From the NCBI GenBank assembly GCA_027485405.1, contig JAIXRB010000154.1:1-8538 (forward strand): 8,538 nucleotides of DNA, given 5' to 3'. Under the pieces are notes generated by a model. That model did not search any database, was not told where the DNA came from, and saw nothing but the letters and a program-made list of their open reading frames with translations. The translations under genes were made by a program, and so were the position numbers. Shown one piece after another: positions 6,671 through 8,538 of this stretch (within the stretch, counting starts at the first letter, position 1; the number at the start of each line of letters is the position of its first letter). The DNA comes from Leptospiraceae bacterium. Lineage in GTDB: Bacteria; Spirochaetota; Leptospiria; Leptospirales; Leptospiraceae.

Positions 6671-6677
6671 CCTCCTC
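6671..6677 (-). promoter_or_regulatory. Strong Shine-Dalgarno out of frame with Uma2
   Basis: GAGGAGG on the minus strand lies seven bases before TTG 6663, but 41 bases before the Uma2 ATG at 6629. In the Uma2 frame an in-frame TGA prevents a start at this site. Confidence 0.5.
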
Positions 6678-6711
6678 TGTGCCGGCACCCTTCGCATTCG
6701 ATTTTTTGTAT

Positions 6712-6739
6712 TTGCCAAGAACATCGACTATTTGATACT
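6712..6739 (+). promoter_or_regulatory. Promoter of rnpB
   Basis: TTGCCA (6712-6717) as the -35 box and GATACT (6734-6739) as the -10 box are separated by 16 bases. The expected start point, seven bases after the -10 box, is 6746, exactly where the P1 helix of RNase P RNA begins. That agreement makes a sigma70-type promoter likely. Confidence 0.65.
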
Positions 6740-6745
6740 ACAAGT

Positions 6746-7099
6746 GGCTCTGGTTGGATGATCGCTCTGGGGGAATTCGCAGGTCGGGTTTCGTCGGGGA
6801 GGAAAGTCCGGACACTAGGGGACAATCGGACCAAGTAATCCTTGGGGCTTTGTCTAACAGCAAAGTACGGAAAGTGCAACAGAAAGAAAACCTCCTATCG
6901 CCTTTTTTACCGAAGGTGCTGGGCAAGGGTGAAAGGGTGGGGTAAGAGCCCACCGCATTCCTCGTAAGGGAAATGGCAAGGTAAACCCTCCGATGTGCAA
7001 TCTCAAATAAGCAACCGTTTAAATGTCCCGTTAGGTTGTGGGTAGAGAGCATTAGAGAAATGATCATCTAAAACAGAATCCGGCTTACGGACTGGAGCC
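6746..7099 (+). ncRNA. rnpB: RNase P RNA (catalytic RNA subunit of ribonuclease P)
   Basis: This is the ribozyme that removes 5' leaders from tRNA precursors, working with the protein RnpA. The conserved regions are all present in order: GAGGAAAGTCCGG at 6799-6811, GTGCAACAGAAAGAAAACC at 6874-6892, the block AAGGGTGAAAGGGTGGGGTA (from 6925) plus AGAGCCCACC to 6954, and ACAGAATCCGGCTTA at 7073-7087. They match the order and spacing of E. coli-like (type A) RNA. The ends come from the P1 helix: 6746-6755 (GGCTCTGGTT) pairs with 7090-7099 (GACTGGAGCC), with G-U wobbles. The length of about 354 is normal. No terminator is visible between the 3' end and the next gene, whose SD falls inside the 3' strand of P1, so the mature 3' end may arise by processing. 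Reading frames on both strands here are artefacts. Confidence 0.97.
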
Positions 7100-7107
7100 A
7101 TGAAATC

Positions 7108-7710
7108 ATGAGACTATCTTTTTTAATTTGTCTATTTTGTTTCCATTGTGCCGCAGGGAACTTAAAAATCCAGGTTCAAAGAGACGGATCTGGGCGCATC
7201 ACAGTATTAGAACGCAAGGTGACCCATCTTCCCATAAAACAACCGCCTGCACATTGGAGAGTTAAGGCAGAATCAGTGCATAAGTTAGAAATTATCGAAA
7301 GAGTCTATTCTTTCGATAATTTCCAAACTGTAACTCTACCAGGCTTAGGTATGCGAGAGTATAAGGAGCTCGATGAGGCGGACACTACGTACATTGTATA
7401 TTTTGATACAAGTAAGCAAAGCCCATTGATCGCCTTTTTGAATGTAGACCAAGACAATAACACTAAGATTCTAGAAGAAGCAAAGAAAAGAGATGATTTA
7501 CTCCGTTTCAATACACTAACGGATCATTTGGTTTTTGAATTCCATCTTCCATGGGAGGTCAAATCAGCAAAATTCTCAGAACAAAGGGATCTGACTGAAT
7601 GGGGAATTCGAGTGGAAAGCCAATCCAAAGTGGTTGTTAAGTTGCCTCTTGCCGATCTCTACAAAGATAAATTTAAAACCTCCGAAGTCAAAATCCTCCT
7701 TCAACCGTAA
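7108..7710 (+). CDS. Small exported protein, probable lipoprotein, unknown function
   Basis: A 200-residue protein starting at ATG 7108, the only sensible start. GGAG (7094-7097) lies ten bases upstream, inside the rnpB 3' strand. The N-terminus MRLSFLICLFCFHC is a short hydrophobic signal; Cys14 could be lipidated, but His at -1 is unusual for a lipobox, so lipidation is uncertain. The mature part begins AAGNLKIQVQRDGSGRITVL; a strand followed by RDGSG is a pattern I associate with small bacterial lipoproteins, but I cannot name the family. The rest (about 40-200) alternates predicted strands and charged helices, with no catalytic motif seen and no other hydrophobic segment. With only eight bases between it and rnpB and no terminator, it is probably transcribed from the rnpB promoter. 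That is inference from spacing. Confidence 0.85.
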   Translation: MRLSFLICLFCFHCAAGNLKIQVQRDGSGRITVLERKVTHLPIKQPPAHWRVKAESVHKLEIIERVYSFDNFQTVTLPGLGMREYKELDEADTTYIVYFDTSKQSPLIAFLNVDQDNNTKILEEAKKRDDLLRFNTLTDHLVFEFHLPWEVKSAKFSEQRDLTEWGIRVESQSKVVVKLPLADLYKDKFKTSEVKILLQP

Positions 7711-7750
7711 TTCCGCTCGGAAGTTTCCCTAATTTCCCTTTTTCTTTTTT
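7711..7750 (+). terminator. Weak terminator candidate, T-rich
   Basis: Directly after the stop codon TTCCG (7711-7715) and CGGAA (7718-7722) form a 5-bp hairpin with a two-base loop. A pyrimidine tract follows, ending in TTTTTCTTTTTT (7739-7750). The stem is too short to be convincing, but it is the only candidate for ending the rnpB-lipoprotein transcript. Confidence 0.35.
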
Positions 7751-7766
7751 GAGACATATTCCAAAA

Positions 7767-7773
7767 AAGGAAG
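7767..7773 (+). promoter_or_regulatory. RBS supporting a TTG start at 7781
   Basis: AAGGAAG lies seven bases before TTG 7781, the same core and spacing as at 3413. Its first bases can pair with the T-tract at 7744-7750 (CTTTTTT against AAAAAAG at 7763-7769), so the site could be partly masked in the transcript. Confidence 0.5.
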
Positions 7774-7780
7774 AACATAA

Positions 7781-8538
7781 TTGTCTCAAGGAAAAATCCA
7801 GAAGTTCGATCTTATTTCTGTAAGAGGCGACAAAATGAAGATCACTCAGGAAGAACCTAAGCTTTTATCTTTTCCCAACCTAGAAACAAAGCGGAACCTA
7901 TCTTCTCAGGATAAAGCCAATGGCCCTAGTTTTGCTTCTTTTCTAGAAACAAAGACAATTCCATCTGTAGAAAGCAAAACTGACTTTGCTTCACAGGCAA
8001 AACCAACCGAACCAGTTTTACAATCAGAAAAAAAGCAAATGGAACCAGTGACGGAATTTACACCTATCTCCTCTAAGATGGAGAAGGCAGTGAAAGAATC
8101 AGAATCTGATGAGTCCGCAGAAGTAAAAGAAACTGAAGACGAAATTGTGTTTGATGATGGATCCGAAGAAGATTCGGGAGAAATGCATCCTTTCTTTCAT
8201 AGACTTTGGAACCAAACAGATTCGGATCTAAATTTGGAAGGTCGCGAATCAAAGGAAAAAGAAACTGTTTTTGAGAAAAAACAAGTTACCAATAGAGAGA
8301 CTTCCTCTCATCTCACACTCTTTAAATCGAACGATACAGGATTGAACTATTCTCTCCCGTCAAAGGAATTGACACCTTTCATAGAAGAGGCAAAGAAAGC
8401 TTTTGAATCCTTAAAAACCAAAGATACAAAAAAAGAAAACATTGAAAAGATCATTCCTAAGACCGAAGGGCAATCCGATTCAAACTCCAAGCAAACCAGA
8501 GATATCCAATCTCCTAAGCTAGACCACCTGACCGAAAA
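7781..8538 (+). CDS. Large charged, probably disordered protein (3' end outside window); FliK-like possible
   Basis: The frame is open from TTG 7781 to the window edge, 252 codons without a stop, so this is a real coding region cut by the window. The start is either TTG 7781 (SD AAGGAAG, seven-base spacing) or ATG 7835 (AAGAGG, also seven bases away), which would drop 18 residues. The visible part has no signal peptide and no membrane segment. It is rich in Lys, Glu, Ser and Thr, with an acidic cluster at about 106-134 and hydrophobic patches such as PSFASFLE (49-56) and HPFFHRLW (136-143). Such a composition and a large size would suit the variable N-terminal part of a flagellar hook-length control protein (FliK), whose conserved domain lies at the C-terminus. 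I cannot confirm this from the visible part, so no symbol is given. Confidence 0.8.
   Translation, partial: MSQGKIQKFDLISVRGDKMKITQEEPKLLSFPNLETKRNLSSQDKANGPSFASFLETKTIPSVESKTDFASQAKPTEPVLQSEKKQMEPVTEFTPISSKMEKAVKESESDESAEVKETEDEIVFDDGSEEDSGEMHPFFHRLWNQTDSDLNLEGRESKEKETVFEKKQVTNRETSSHLTLFKSNDTGLNYSLPSKELTPFIEEAKKAFESLKTKDTKKENIEKIIPKTEGQSDSNSKQTRDIQSPKLDHLTE

Noticed and set aside
6598..7067. Longer reading frames on the minus strand across rnpB, and a 63-codon frame on the plus strand
   Set aside because: They overlap the RNase P RNA; such antisense frames are a well-known annotation artefact of rnpB.

Overview
The window looks like spirochaete chromosome, most probably Leptospira or a close relative. 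The reasons are an AT-rich base composition, several lipoproteins with spirochaete-type lipoboxes (FSC, SSC), modular propeller lipoproteins of a kind common in leptospires, and TTG start codons led by good Shine-Dalgarno (SD) sequences. The genus call is inference from style; no marker gene was compared.

Left part (1-596): the 3' end of topA (DNA topoisomerase I) with its C-terminal zinc ribbon. Middle left (756-5626): a tight cluster of three same-strand lipoprotein genes. The first is an unrecognised 260-residue lipoprotein. The second is a lipoprotein with a Thr-rich stalk and delta-60 type beta-propeller repeats. The third is a lipoprotein with a putative Ig-like domain, a Ser-rich stalk and exactly seven FG-GAP type blades in a strict 70-codon register. 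The first two overlap by 17 bp and the last two are 19 bp apart, so they are probably co-transcribed and may act together at the cell envelope.

Centre (5627-6107): a gene-poor stretch ending in a 106-bp tandem repeat made of alternating inverted arms (L-R-L-R-L). The last arm supplies the stop codon of a minus-strand Uma2-family (PD-(D/E)XK fold) gene at 6102-6629. A short SD-led reading frame overlaps the start of this Uma2 gene in another frame.

Right part (6712-8538): a convincing promoter and the RNase P RNA gene (rnpB), running divergently from the Uma2 gene. Nine bases after rnpB comes a small exported protein gene whose SD sequence lies inside the RNase P P1 helix. The window ends in the 5' part of a large charged, probably disordered protein. 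It might be a FliK-like N-terminus, but that is not established.

Most worth following up are the paired stalk-plus-propeller lipoproteins, the inverted-repeat array fused to the Uma2 stop codon, and the rnpB-lipoprotein junction.
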